A stretch of 64,000 nt of DNA, taken from assembly GCA_002359895.1 (NCBI GenBank), contig DEOB01000006.1, positions 1 through 64,000 of the forward strand. The letters run 5' to 3'. Under the pieces are notes generated by a model. It was given only the letters and a program-made list of their open reading frames with translations, had not been told where the DNA came from and did not search any database. Position numbers and translations under genes: made by a program. The number at the start of each line of letters is the position of its first letter. The stretch's first letter is position 1. Source of the DNA: Stenotrophomonas sp. UBA2629 (lineage in GTDB: Bacteria > Pseudomonadota > Gammaproteobacteria > Xanthomonadales > Xanthomonadaceae). Positions 25,659 to 34,219 of the stretch are shown here, in pieces.

Positions 25659-26630
25659 TCACAACGCCAACCGCCGCCTCACTTCGGCGGCGACGCGCTC
25701 GGTCTCGCGCAGGGGTTCGACGGGCTGCAGCGGGCCGGCATCCAGCACGGCCAGCCCATCCAGCAAACGCCCGCGCTCGCGCAGCGCTGCCTGGAAGTGC
25801 GCCATGCGTGCCTGCGCGCGCTGGCCCAGCAGCACGCCCACCGGTACGCGGGTGGCACAGGCTTCGGACAGCAGGTTCACCGAATCAGGAGTGCACAAAA
25901 TGCGGTCAGCCCAGCCCAGCAGGCCGGCATAGGGGTTGGAGCCATCGCCACCATCACTCCAGATAACCCCCGGCACATCGTCGAAGGCGCGCAACAGAGC
26001 ATCGGTGACCGGGCGCGGTGTGCGCCGAGAGGTGGTGGCCAGAATGCTGCCGCCCTGGGCACGGATGCGCGCCGCCAATTGCTGCAGCAGCGGCTCGATG
26101 TCCTGCTCCTGCCACGGCGCGTGCTCGGTGGGGCCGCCCAGCAGCAGCGCGGTGCGTGGCCCGGGCAGTTGTTCGAAGCTGGAAAAAGCCGCCCGGCCCA
26201 ACGCCAGCCAATCGTCGCTGACCGGGTTCAAGCTGCCCAACAAGGTGAGTACGTTCTCACCGCGCAGTTGGTCGTGTTCGGGGACGACCAGTACATCCCA
26301 GTGCCGGGTACTGATGCGCGGATCAAGAATCTGCACCGTGCGCGTGCCGTGTCGGCCCAGCAGCCGCAGCGCGCCGGCGGCCTGGCGGCCACAACCGATG
26401 GCCAGCCCCGGGCGGGTGTTGACCAGCTGTGCGAAAGCCGGGCCAAAGCCCTGCGCCGCACCCGGCATCAAGCGCGGCGTGAGCCAGCGCCAAGGTGCCC
26501 GGGGGTGCAGTTGCAGGCGTTGTTGACCGCCCAGACGCAGTGCAGAAGCCAGCGCCACGGCCTGCCGCACATTGCCGGCGCGGCCGTCAGTGATCGTCCA
26601 GGGGAGCGTCGATCGTTTCGCGTATGGCAT
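25659..26630 (-). CDS. ELM1/GtrOC1-family glycosyltransferase-like protein
   Basis: The 323-residue protein starts with the family signature WTITDGRAGNVRQAVALASAL. It contains VQILDPRIS and DVLVVPEHDQL, a GSLNPV turn, LLLGGPT, ATTSRRTP, and a late GADRI-like segment ICTPDSVNLLSEACATRVPV. The last block is typical of nucleotide-sugar binding folds. Members are annotated as mitochondrial fission ELM1 homologs in plants and as sugar epimerase-like proteins in bacteria; the bacterial role is probably in surface glycans. No partner gene is adjacent. Confidence 0.75.
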   Translation of the reverse strand: MPYAKRSTLPWTITDGRAGNVRQAVALASALRLGGQQRLQLHPRAPWRWLTPRLMPGAAQGFGPAFAQLVNTRPGLAIGCGRQAAGALRLLGRHGTRTVQILDPRISTRHWDVLVVPEHDQLRGENVLTLLGSLNPVSDDWLALGRAAFSSFEQLPGPRTALLLGGPTEHAPWQEQDIEPLLQQLAARIRAQGGSILATTSRRTPRPVTDALLRAFDDVPGVIWSDGGDGSNPYAGLLGWADRILCTPDSVNLLSEACATRVPVGVLLGQRAQARMAHFQAALRERGRLLDGLAVLDAGPLQPVEPLRETERVAAEVRRRLAL

Positions 26631-26765
26631 TAATTCGTTTCATAAAGGCTGGGTGTTGCAACAGTCGCTGGCGCCTACACTGCGCGCTGCACTTTGGCTC
26701 AGGGCCATTGTCCGAGGCTTCCCGAAGGAATGCCACGACCGTAGCCCACTCATCACGGAGTTTCC

Positions 26766-27356
26766 ATGTCCGACATCTTCACCGATGCCGCGCTTGACCA
26801 GCTGTTCCGCACTGCCCGTACCCAGAATTCGTTCCAGGACCGGCCGGTTGAAGACAGCCAGCTGCGCGCGCTGTATGACCTGTTGAAGTGGGCGCCGACT
26901 TCGGCCAACGCCAGCCCGGCACGCTTTGTGTTCGTCAAATCCGCCGAGGCCAAGCAGAAGCTGGCGCCGGCCCTGTCGGAAGGCAACCTGGCCAAGACGC
27001 TGGCCGCGCCGGTCACCGCGATCATTGGTTTTGATCTGGATTTCCACGAAAAGCTGCCGTACCTGTTCCCGCACACCGATGCCAAATCCTGGTTCGATGG
27101 CCCGCGCGAAGGCCGCCATGAAGCGGCGTTCCGCAATGGCACGCTGCAGGGTGCCTACCTGATTCTGGCTGCGCGCACGCTCGGCCTGGATGCTGGGCCG
27201 ATGTCGGGTTTCGACGCGGCCAAGGTGGATGAAGCGTTCTTTGCCGGCACCGCCATCAAGTCCAATTTCCTCGTCAATCTGGGCTATGGCGATCCTGCCG
27301 GTGTTTTCCCGCGTCTGCCGCGTCTGTCGTTCGACGAAGCCGCGCGTATCGCGTAA
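26766..27356 (+). CDS. rutE: Malonic semialdehyde reductase-like nitroreductase
   Basis: This FMN-dependent NADPH oxidoreductase has 196 residues, the length of E. coli RutE. It begins MSDIFTDAALDQLFRTARTQNSF and has the family blocks LYDLLKWAPTSANASPARFVFV, GTLQGAYLILAARTLGLDAGPMSGFD and NFLVNLGYGD. RutE reduces malonic semialdehyde in pyrimidine breakdown, but the other rut genes are absent here. The symbol describes similarity, and the physiological substrate may differ. Confidence 0.85.
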   Translation: MSDIFTDAALDQLFRTARTQNSFQDRPVEDSQLRALYDLLKWAPTSANASPARFVFVKSAEAKQKLAPALSEGNLAKTLAAPVTAIIGFDLDFHEKLPYLFPHTDAKSWFDGPREGRHEAAFRNGTLQGAYLILAARTLGLDAGPMSGFDAAKVDEAFFAGTAIKSNFLVNLGYGDPAGVFPRLPRLSFDEAARIA

Positions 27357-27449
27357 GTGGCCGGTCGGCGGTGTTCCTCACACTGCCCAAAGCTGGCCTT
27401 ACTGAAACTTCAGCTGTCCCCCTACTGAATCCTCAACAAGGAGAAACCC

Positions 27450-28151
27450 ATGTCCAATCTGTCCAAGCTGCTGCTCCCGCTGGCGCTGGCCGCCGCCATC
27501 ACCGCCTGCTCCAAGCCGGCCGACCAGGCAGCTGCCCCGGCCGCCGCTCCGGCTGAAACCGCTGCCCCGGCCGAAGCCGCCGCTGCCGCCCCGGAAGCCG
27601 CTGCCATCCAGGTTGCCGCTGGCACCTACAAGCTCGACCCGACCCACACCGACGTGCTGGTGCAGTGGAACCACCTGGGCTTCTCCAACCCGACCGCCCA
27701 CTTCGGCAATGCTGACGGCACCTTGGTGTACGACGCCGCCGACGTGACCAAGTCGACCGTGGAAGTGACCCTGCCGCTGTCGGGCCTGAACAGCTTCACC
27801 GCCAAGTTCGACGAGCACCTGCGCAGCGCTGATTTCTTCGACGCCGCCAAGTTCCCGACCGCTACCTTCAAGAGCACCAAGGTGGAAGCTGCCGGCACCA
27901 ACAAGCTGACCGTCACCGGCGATTTGACCGTCAAGGGCGTCACCAAGCCGGTAGTGCTGGACGTGACCGTCAACGGTGCCGGCGAGCACCCGATGGCCAA
28001 GGTGCCGGCGGTTGGCTTTGAAGCCAGCACCAGCTTCAAGCGCAGCGAGTTCGGCATGGGCGCCTACGCCCCGAACGTCAGCGATGACATCAAGGTCCGC
28101 ATCACCACCGAAGCCTTCATCCCGAAGGCTGAGGAAGCCAAGGCCGAGTAA
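27450..28151 (+). CDS. YceI-family lipoprotein
   Basis: The 233-residue product has a lipoprotein signal ending ITAC and an Ala/Pro/Glu-rich linker. A YceI beta-barrel domain starts at GTYKLDPTHTDVLVQWNHLG and includes LRSADFFDAAKFPTATFKSTKV and GDLTVKGVTKPVVLDV. YceI folds bind long isoprenoids or similar lipids in the periplasm. It starts after AAGGAGAAACCC and is followed by its own terminator, so it is probably monocistronic. Confidence 0.9.
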   Translation: MSNLSKLLLPLALAAAITACSKPADQAAAPAAAPAETAAPAEAAAAAPEAAAIQVAAGTYKLDPTHTDVLVQWNHLGFSNPTAHFGNADGTLVYDAADVTKSTVEVTLPLSGLNSFTAKFDEHLRSADFFDAAKFPTATFKSTKVEAAGTNKLTVTGDLTVKGVTKPVVLDVTVNGAGEHPMAKVPAVGFEASTSFKRSEFGMGAYAPNVSDDIKVRITTEAFIPKAEEAKAE

Positions 28152-28192
28152 TCGCGCCTCGCTGGCCCCGGCCGGCGACATCAGTACCAAAC

Positions 28193-28220
28193 AAAGGCCC
28201 GCCCGCAATGGCGGGCCTTT
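28193..28220 (+). terminator. Intrinsic terminator after the YceI gene
   Basis: AAAGGCCCGCC pairs with GGCGGGCCTTT around a six-base loop. The following tract, GTGTTG, is only weakly T-rich, so part of the T-run is in the stem. Confidence 0.7.
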
Positions 28221-28302
28221 GTGTTGCGGGCGCAATGTGAATGGCGCAATGCCGGTGTTCCATAAATCCGGCGCTCAACAATGCGCACATACAATGGCGC
28301 CG

Positions 28303-29118
28303 ATGAATACCCCACAAGATTCCAGCCTCGGCCGCGAGGTCGACTACCCGCAGCATTACGACGCCAGCCTGCTGTTCCCGATTCCGCGTGCGGCCGCGCG
28401 CGCTGAAATCGGTTTGACCGCCGACACCTTGCCCTTCCACGGTGAAGACCGATGGCATGCCTACGAAGTGGGCTGGCTGGATGCCCGCGGCAAGCCCTGC
28501 GTGGAAACCGCCACCCTTTGGGTGCCGGGCCACTCGCCGAACCTGATCGAGTCCAAGTCGCTCAAGCTGTACCTGAACTCGCTCAACAGCGCCCGTTTCA
28601 ACCGCGCCGAGGCCGTGCGCGAGCGCATCGTCACCGACCTGTCGGCCTGCGCCGGTGCCGATGTGCGGGTGGAGTTTGGCCTGCCGGTGTTTGCCGAGGC
28701 GCCGGGCGAGACCATCGACCATCTGGACGTGGACATCGACTGCTACGGCCCCCCGCGCGATGCGTTTCTGTCAGCCAATGCAGAGGATGTCGTCAGCGAA
28801 ACCCTGACTTCGGCGCTGCTGAAATCCAACTGCCCGGTCACCGGTCAGCCGGACTGGGCCAGCGTCAGCATCCGTTACCACGGCCCGCGTATCGACCGCG
28901 AAGGCCTGCTGCGCTACCTCGTCAGTTACCGCGACCACGCCGAGTTCCACGAGCAATGCGTGGAGCGCATCTATCTGGAGCTCATGCGCCGCTGCGCCCC
29001 GGCCTGGCTGGACGTGGAAGCACGCTACACACGCCGTGGCGGCCTGGACATCAACCCCCGCCGGTTCACCCCCGGACAGGGCGGGCAAATGGCACCCATT
29101 CGCGACCTGCGTCAATAA
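28303..29118 (+). CDS. queF: NADPH-dependent 7-cyano-7-deazaguanine (preQ0) reductase
   Basis: It reduces the preQ0 nitrile to the preQ1 amine in queuosine synthesis. ATG 28303 gives 271 residues, the long two-domain type. The QueF motif ESKSLKLYLNSLNSARF lies in the N-terminal half, and the active site cysteine with the following aspartate is seen in SNCPVTGQPDW. A further ATG three codons upstream is possible. It is isolated from other que genes here. Confidence 0.92.
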   Translation: MNTPQDSSLGREVDYPQHYDASLLFPIPRAAARAEIGLTADTLPFHGEDRWHAYEVGWLDARGKPCVETATLWVPGHSPNLIESKSLKLYLNSLNSARFNRAEAVRERIVTDLSACAGADVRVEFGLPVFAEAPGETIDHLDVDIDCYGPPRDAFLSANAEDVVSETLTSALLKSNCPVTGQPDWASVSIRYHGPRIDREGLLRYLVSYRDHAEFHEQCVERIYLELMRRCAPAWLDVEARYTRRGGLDINPRRFTPGQGGQMAPIRDLRQ

Positions 29119-29222
29119 ACCGAACGAAAGCTGTCTCCGCACGCCGGCTTTACACCAGCGCGATGAATCCTTAACAGGCGGCGTGCAATGGTGGTCGCCA
29201 GTCAAGAAGCGGAGTGGCTTGG

Positions 29223-29522
29223 ATGGGTACCGATAAGAAGGCCGATTTTTCTGACGTCAGCTCCACCGTCACCAGCACCGAGCAGGTCGTGCCCAAGGCC
29301 GATTTCTCCGATGTCAGTGCAACGGTGACCAGCACCGAAGAGATTGTTGGCGAACAGCAGTACACGGTGCAGAAGGACGACAACCTTTCCACCATCGCCA
29401 AGAAGCTTCTGGGCGATGGCAATGCTTGGAAAAAAATCTTCGACGCCAACCGTGATGTCCTGGACAACCCCGACAAGATCAAACCCGGGCAGGTCCTGAA
29501 GATTCCACCGCGCCAAGGCTGA
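29223..29522 (+). CDS. Small LysM-domain protein
   Basis: The 99-residue protein has no signal peptide. Its N-terminal half carries an imperfect internal repeat (KADFSDVSSTVTSTEQVV and KADFSDVSATVTSTEEIV). The C-terminal half is a LysM domain, QQYTVQKDDNLSTIAKKLLG through KIKPGQVLKIP, which binds N-acetylglucosamine polymers. It resembles the BON-LysM protein LygA/YgaU in the LysM part but has the duplicated segment in place of a BON domain. GTG three codons upstream is an alternative start. Confidence 0.8.
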   Translation: MGTDKKADFSDVSSTVTSTEQVVPKADFSDVSATVTSTEEIVGEQQYTVQKDDNLSTIAKKLLGDGNAWKKIFDANRDVLDNPDKIKPGQVLKIPPRQG

Positions 29523-29572
29523 GCCTTCGCGTCGCAGTGCCGTTCATTCCCAAACCAGTTTCGGAGCAATCC

Positions 29573-30049
29573 ATGAAGAAGACTTCGCTCAGCAGTGTCC
29601 TGATGATCGCCGTAGTGGGTAGCGTGGCTTTGGTTGGCTGTAAAAAGAAAGAAGCCGAAGTCGTAGCGCCGCCGGCTGCAACCACGCCGGCGCCCACGCC
29701 GATGACCGAGGCGGCACCGGCAGCCGTCAGCGTCACGTCGGTCAGCGTCGGTAATACCGTCGGTGCGGACATGTCGGTGGCACCGGTTGCGGTACTCGGC
29801 ACCAAGGACAAGATCGTTGTTTCGATCAAGACCAGCGGCACGGCCACCAATGCAAACGTGGCTGCAAAGCTGACCTATCAGGACGGCCAGGTGGCCGGTG
29901 AGCAGAACGTCGCGCTCAACACCACCGATGCCGGCACCACCAACATCGAGTTCACCAAGCCCAGTGGCTGGCCGGCCGGCAAGTACACCGCCGACGTCAT
30001 GGTGGATGGCAAGGCTGCAGGCATGCCGCAGCAGTTTGAGGTGAAGTGA
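29573..30049 (+). CDS. Hypothetical lipoprotein with immunoglobulin-like domain
   Basis: This is a 158-residue product with a lipoprotein signal ending ALVGC, a KKKEAE basic/acidic patch and a Pro/Ala/Thr-rich linker. The beta-rich domain runs from SVSVGNTVGADMSVAP to PAGKYTADVMVDGKAAG and is shaped like a small Ig/FN3-type fold. No specific family is assigned. It follows the LysM gene by 50 bp in the same direction and ends at a terminator, so the two probably form an operon. Confidence 0.7.
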   Translation: MKKTSLSSVLMIAVVGSVALVGCKKKEAEVVAPPAATTPAPTPMTEAAPAAVSVTSVSVGNTVGADMSVAPVAVLGTKDKIVVSIKTSGTATNANVAAKLTYQDGQVAGEQNVALNTTDAGTTNIEFTKPSGWPAGKYTADVMVDGKAAGMPQQFEVK

Positions 30050-30093
30050 GGTAGGGCGTTCGCCGACGTCTCTCTCCCGTCGGTAGACGCATG

Positions 30094-30121
30094 GGCGCAG
30101 CCACATTGGCTGCGCCTTTTT
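30094..30121 (+). terminator. Intrinsic terminator
   Basis: GGCGCAGCC pairs with GGCTGCGCC around five bases, followed by TTTTT. It ends the LysM/lipoprotein transcript. Confidence 0.85.
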
Positions 30122-30241
30122 ATGTCCAATTGATTCGCCACAAGCAGGGAGTACCTTCGCGACACATCTGTCTGGATATCCGGGGCCTGTGCCCCTCAAC
30201 TAGCTTGAGGCCAGGACCGGTTTGTGGAAATGATTGGTGGG

Positions 30242-31477
30242 CTATGTTTCGCCTGCCCGCGAAGGTTCAATGTAGGAGACTTTCAACGCGGGCAGCAACG
30301 CAGCCAGTTGGCATGTGAGGACTATGATGCAGGCGCTTGTGGCAATCAGCACGCCGCTTAAAGGAACTACCTCAAAATGTGCGGCCAGCCCTCTATTGAG
30401 GGTGATGGACGTGAAAACGCCGAGAGCAACACCTATAAGAGATATCAACAGATTTTCTGTCATGAAGTATGAGGCGATGTCTCGTCGTCGAGCTCCGAGT
30501 GCGCGACGGATACCTATGTAAGGTTTTCGTCCAAGTACCCAAAAATGAGTAAGCCCAAAGATTCCCAGTGCGGTGGATGACACAACCACAAAAAGAATCG
30601 CTGTCAGCATATTTGAGCGGGCGGCCTCGCCGGCGAAGTACGCATTTCGGAGTTGCTCAATGCTTTTGGCGGGCTCTTGCGCAAAGTCGGGCATATGCGT
30701 GCTCAATGTTGTCGCGAACTCTTCCATTTGCTCAGGCGTGACGGGGCCTCGGCCCCTGATCAGATATAACCCGCCGACGGCCTGATTCGTGAACGAGCTT
30801 TCGGCAATAATTGCCTCGGCGTCACTCTGGTTGCCGGTTATATCGCTTCGGAAGTCTGCGACAATGCCGACGACGCGCATGGTCGCGGTATAGCTGCCCC
30901 ATACGTGGGTATAGATATTTTTTCCAAGAGCATCTCCTGCTGGATATAGTCGCTCGGCGAGGCTGTGAGTGATGAGTGCGGGGAGCTGGATAACACCGTT
31001 TGAGGTCAACGCTTGCTCGATGTCCGGAAGCATTTCATCACTCAGCATGGTTCCAGCCACTACCTTGAGGCCCAGGGCGCTGCTCAAACCTTGGCTTCCG
31101 AAGTAGATATAAGTTTCTGCCGTGGGATCGATGCGGTCAGCACTGGTACGAATAGGGGCGGTCGAGGCTGTGAAAGGTGCCGGGCCGAATGCCGCTTCTT
31201 CGACCCAGGGCAGTGCTCGAAGTGCGAGAAGCCCCTCTCCAATAGTCCCGCTATCGTTAGACCCGATTACAGCAATGTTCTGTATAACGGCTATTCGATC
31301 CTCGTCGAGTCCAGTCATGGTGCGGTGCCTGTCCGTACTATCAGTGATTATTGCGATGACGTTGCAGAGGATCGCCATGGCAATGGAGCACTCTAGGACA
31401 AGTAGCAGCACCGCTGATCGATGACGTGGAAGTGAGCGTAGGAGCGGGCCAAGGTCGCGGATGGGAGTGATCGTCAT
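30242..31477 (-). CDS. FtsX/MacB-type ABC transporter permease (second of pair)
   Basis: The 411-residue membrane protein has one N-terminal transmembrane segment (AVLLLVLECSIAMAILCNVIAII), a long periplasmic region (~70-280), and three C-terminal segments. The region ending VLGRKPYIGIRRALGARRRDI is the coupling motif of FtsX-like permeases. Its ATG overlaps the stop of the preceding permease by four bases. No ATPase or adaptor gene follows: the transcript runs toward the terminator at 30094. The pair must therefore borrow an ATPase or be a remnant of a larger export system. Confidence 0.8.
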   Translation of the reverse strand: MTITPIRDLGPLLRSLPRHRSAVLLLVLECSIAMAILCNVIAIITDSTDRHRTMTGLDEDRIAVIQNIAVIGSNDSGTIGEGLLALRALPWVEEAAFGPAPFTASTAPIRTSADRIDPTAETYIYFGSQGLSSALGLKVVAGTMLSDEMLPDIEQALTSNGVIQLPALITHSLAERLYPAGDALGKNIYTHVWGSYTATMRVVGIVADFRSDITGNQSDAEAIIAESSFTNQAVGGLYLIRGRGPVTPEQMEEFATTLSTHMPDFAQEPAKSIEQLRNAYFAGEAARSNMLTAILFVVVSSTALGIFGLTHFWVLGRKPYIGIRRALGARRRDIASYFMTENLLISLIGVALGVFTSITLNRGLAAHFEVVPLSGVLIATSACIIVLTCQLAALLPALKVSYIEPSRAGET

Positions 31478-32766
31478 AACGTCTTGATCTGTAGCTGAGG
31501 GGAAACCCGGCTTGCCCTCCACGCTGGAAGGGCGCCTGCGGCGATGGAAGAGATGACTGCGAGCGCAAGGCTGATAATTAGCAGTGGGTAGCTGATGGAC
31601 AGCTGGCTGGCGTAATCGATCGGTAGGCGTTTCACTAGAAAAATTCCCAACGCTGCCAGCGGTACGCCTGCGATTCCGCCGAGTGCACCGAGTGCGGCGG
31701 ACTCCCAGATGCACTGTGCGAAAATTGCTGCGCGCGTCGCCCCCAAAGCTCTGCGGATACCAAACTCACTGGACCTACTCATGAATTTGGCTAAGAGAAG
31801 CCCATTTGCATTTACTAGGCTGACTAACAGGATCCCAAAGGAAAGCCACATTTGGATGCGGACTCCTGAAGGGATGACTTCATTCCGATCTAGCCAGTTG
31901 ATCAGGCTGGCAATATCTGCCTGAGCCCGTGTGGTTCGGCCGTTTGATATCTGATCAGAAGCATATTGATTGACGAGTAGCTGAAACGCATGGACCTCGT
32001 CTTTGCTGGAGAGGGATGTCCAGAAATGTAACCAGGCACATTGCGGGCTTGTAGCGTCATTGTCTGCATCGTTCCAACAACGCATTCGCCCGTTGCCATA
32101 GTCTTGCGGCAGCGCAAGCCAGCTTTCAACTGGAATGAATATTCGTTCGCTAGGTTTGAATGCTCCTGTGTCGAGGTCATAGAACCGGGGCTTCGGATCC
32201 CAATTCGATATGACACCGACCACAATAAAGTCTTTGGTAGCCAACTCCACAGTGGCCCCTAATGCGGAAGTGCCCGGGAAAAGCTCGTTAGCTAGCGATT
32301 GGGTAATGATTGCAACCCGGGCGGCGCTGTTGTCGTCATTAGCGGACCAGGGGCCTCCCGACAGAAATGTCATCCCAAACAAGGATGGAGCGCTGTGAGT
32401 AAACCCACGAATAGGCAACATGCGCAGCGGATAACCAGTTTGCGGGGAGCGTAAGGGAAGCCATCCTCCTGCCGTGAAGGTGCTCTTTGACGGGCTCGCC
32501 AGCATGAGCTCCTGTGCGTCATGTAGCGTTACTGTTGGCAGCAATTTGCTGCCTGGCCGCACCTCGTGATGGGGTCGAGGGTCCATTTGAACGTGGTAGA
32601 GCGATCCGCTATGGGATGGAAGGGGGTCCACAGCAAGTGTCCCCATGACTGTCAGCATGGTCGATGAAGTGCTAATGCCGACGGCTAGGGAGACGGTGAT
32701 AAGCGCGGTGAAAGGCCAGTGGCGCTTAAGACCTCGGAGGGCTAATGATGCTGCATATGGGATCAT
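31474..32766 (-). CDS. FtsX/MacB-type ABC transporter permease (first of pair)
   Basis: The 430-residue protein begins MIPYAASLALRGLKRHWPFTALITV. It has a single N-terminal membrane helix, a periplasmic core with MacB-like segments (FLSGGPWSANDDNSAARVAIITQSLANELFP) and three C-terminal helices with SSEFGIRRALGATRAAIFAQ. It lies 49 bp after a small cysteine-rich peptide frame on the same strand. Paired permeases of this kind commonly export or sense peptides at the outer leaflet of the inner membrane; that role is inferred here from the neighbour. Confidence 0.8.
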   Translation of the reverse strand: MIPYAASLALRGLKRHWPFTALITVSLAVGISTSSTMLTVMGTLAVDPLPSHSGSLYHVQMDPRPHHEVRPGSKLLPTVTLHDAQELMLASPSKSTFTAGGWLPLRSPQTGYPLRMLPIRGFTHSAPSLFGMTFLSGGPWSANDDNSAARVAIITQSLANELFPGTSALGATVELATKDFIVVGVISNWDPKPRFYDLDTGAFKPSERIFIPVESWLALPQDYGNGRMRCWNDADNDATSPQCAWLHFWTSLSSKDEVHAFQLLVNQYASDQISNGRTTRAQADIASLINWLDRNEVIPSGVRIQMWLSFGILLVSLVNANGLLLAKFMSRSSEFGIRRALGATRAAIFAQCIWESAALGALGGIAGVPLAALGIFLVKRLPIDYASQLSISYPLLIISLALAVISSIAAGALPAWRASRVSPQLQIKTL

Positions 32767-32815
32767 CAGGTTTCCGCGTTTGAGAGCGCACCATCGACGG
32801 AGTGGTGCGCAAGTT

Positions 32816-33007
32816 TTATCTGATCGACGGCGACGTTTCCTTGCATGCGCAACCAGAAACACAGTTTCCGGAGTTGACCTTGCAGAGCACACCTGCGGCG
32901 CTGACTCCACCGGCACTCATTACTTCCAGTGCCTTAGGGCCCATGACCTCGCATATGCCATTCTCGTCCTACGTGAAGGCGTAATTTTTCCTATCGAAGT
33001 TATCCAT
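32816..33007 (-). pseudogene. Cysteine-rich double-glycine peptide, interrupted by an amber codon
   Basis: An ATG at 33007 sits behind AAGGAAAG. The frame reads 12 residues (MDNFDRKNYAFT), a TAG, then 50 residues without another stop. That second part contains ALEVMSAGG, a double-glycine-like site, then a core with CKVNSGNCVSGCACK and an ETSPSIR tail. The frame after the TAG is protein-like, so a single nonsense change in a leader is the simplest reading. Alternatively translation restarts at ATG 32944, giving 42 residues. It lies directly before the permease pair. A bacteriocin or modified-peptide precursor is an inference. Confidence 0.5.
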
Positions 33008-33498
33008 CGACTTTCCTTCTTGGTTTCGCTGTCTCAGTGAGAAACATTTCGCACTGAAAATCTGTCAAAAGCGACAGATCTATGATCGAACCGGCCGCGC
33101 TTGGTGCGCCGTTCGACATGCTGCTTTTCGAGGTGCCTGCTCGCTGCGGACTATTATGTCCAGTGGATTGATAACTTTGATCCGAGTGGCGGTGACTAAT
33201 GTAGGGGGGCGATTTCTATTCTGACTCGCAAGCTTGTCGACGTTTTTTTGGGGGTGTTTCAAGTGGTACGATAAAGTTTATTGGAGATATTTAAACTTCC
33301 TTTTCCTGTCTGGAGTGGATAGGCGGAAACTGCTCCCGGAACTAAGGGTTATCCCTGCCTGCACAGGAGTTGAGGGGCGGATGTCAAATAGCTGATATTT
33401 CCGATATATTCGCTGGCTCACCCGTCTCGCGAGAGCAGGGTGGTCGCCACTATCACGTACTGGGAGTTTCTCGAGAGGTATAAGTGGCGAGTCAGTAG

Positions 33499-33735
33499 CT
33501 AGCTGTTTAAAGCCGGGGCGTTGTTTAGTGGGATTCGGGGAATGGGTGGTTTTGTAGCCTTGGCTGGCGTGGGGTTGATGCCAGTTGCAGTGATACAGCC
33601 ATGGGTCGAGTGCATGGGCGCGCTGTTCAGACCTCCCCCGGTGCATTTGCCGTCAATAGCCGCAGCATCAGCAAGTGCTTCCATCTCGAAACGACTTTCC
33701 AACTCTCCGATCGACAGTTCGGTGGTATCTATCAA
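33499..33735 (-). CDS. Candidate leader-type peptide precursor
   Basis: A frame of 78 residues from TTG 33735, behind AAGAAG, contains TTELSIGELESRFEMEALAD, an acidic helical stretch that looks like a leader peptide. Then comes a core-like half with KCTGGGLNSAPMHSTHGC and a Pro/Ala/Asn-rich tail. The start could also be ATG 33684. Upstream, TTGACA (33836-33831, minus strand) followed after 18 bases by TAGATA may be its promoter. It points toward the peptide-permease genes. I do not recognise a family; a secreted, possibly modified peptide is the inference. Confidence 0.4.
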   Translation of the reverse strand: MIDTTELSIGELESRFEMEALADAAAIDGKCTGGGLNSAPMHSTHGCITATGINPTPAKATKPPIPRIPLNNAPALNS

Positions 33736-33806
33736 TAAACTTCTTATATTTTCCGTAATGTAAAAAGTAAACGTAGAATTTAATGGGCGCGGAACCCTTT
33801 GGGAGT

Positions 33807-33836
33807 TATCTATCGCGTGAGATGTTTGAGTGTCAA
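33807..33836 (-). promoter_or_regulatory. Possible sigma-70 promoter for the leader-type peptide
   Basis: On the minus strand a consensus TTGACA is followed, 18 bases later, by TAGATA. The -10 match is weak, so this is only a suggestion. Confidence 0.3.
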
Positions 33837-33885
33837 GCGCAGGTGGGGGTTGAGTAATTAATCCCGATGCGTTCACGCCCCACAT

Positions 33886-34064
33886 CTAAGCTGACATCAA
33901 TGCTCGTATCGAGGAAGTGCTCAGTTTCCCAGGGATTTTCGCGTTTCGGGACAGACTCGCTCGCCCTGCCGGTGCAACTGCCCCATCTTCCGTAACTGCT
34001 GCCCAAGGTAGACTGACTGTGCCTTTATAGTGCTGAAATTCTGTCCTGGCGCGCAGAGGTCGGC
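33886..34064. other. Gap between the peptide locus and the MITE
   Basis: No gene is seen here on either strand. The composition is closer to the AT-richer accessory patch than to icd. Between 33008 and 33498 the minus strand has a few open stretches (for example 33278-33494) without starts or recognisable domains; they may be decayed coding sequence. Confidence 0.5.
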
Positions 34065-34068
34065 CTAG

Positions 34069-34219
34069 GGAAGGTCTGAATAACTCGCAACCCTAATTGC
34101 GGGATGGGAGTTCGCCAGCTCCGGCGCCGGGTAAGTCATTGATTCGGCTTCCCGCTACTCGTCGATTCGGACGAATTTACTACCGCTGGGGCGCAGGCCC
34201 GTAGTTGTTCAGACCTTCC
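34069..34219. mobile_element. 151-bp MITE (IS5-type ends) with CTAG target duplication
   Basis: The ends GGAAGGTCTGAATAACT (left) and the reverse complement GGAAGGTCTGAACAACT (right) match at 16 of 17 positions. CTAG flanks both sides (34065-34068 and 34220-34223), the four-base duplication typical of IS5-group elements. The interior has no coding capacity. It is a miniature or internally deleted element needing a transposase from elsewhere. Beyond it, 34225-34699 holds no gene other than the icd leader region. Confidence 0.8.

Noticed and set aside
33278..33494. Additional minus-strand protein in the peptide patch
   Set aside because: The frame is open but has no start codon with a ribosome-binding site and no recognisable motif; it may be decayed sequence.
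33521..33763. Plus-strand 80-codon frame opposite the leader-type peptide
   Set aside because: It has no ribosome-binding site, and its hydrophobic start arises from the Pro/Asn-rich codons of the minus-strand frame.
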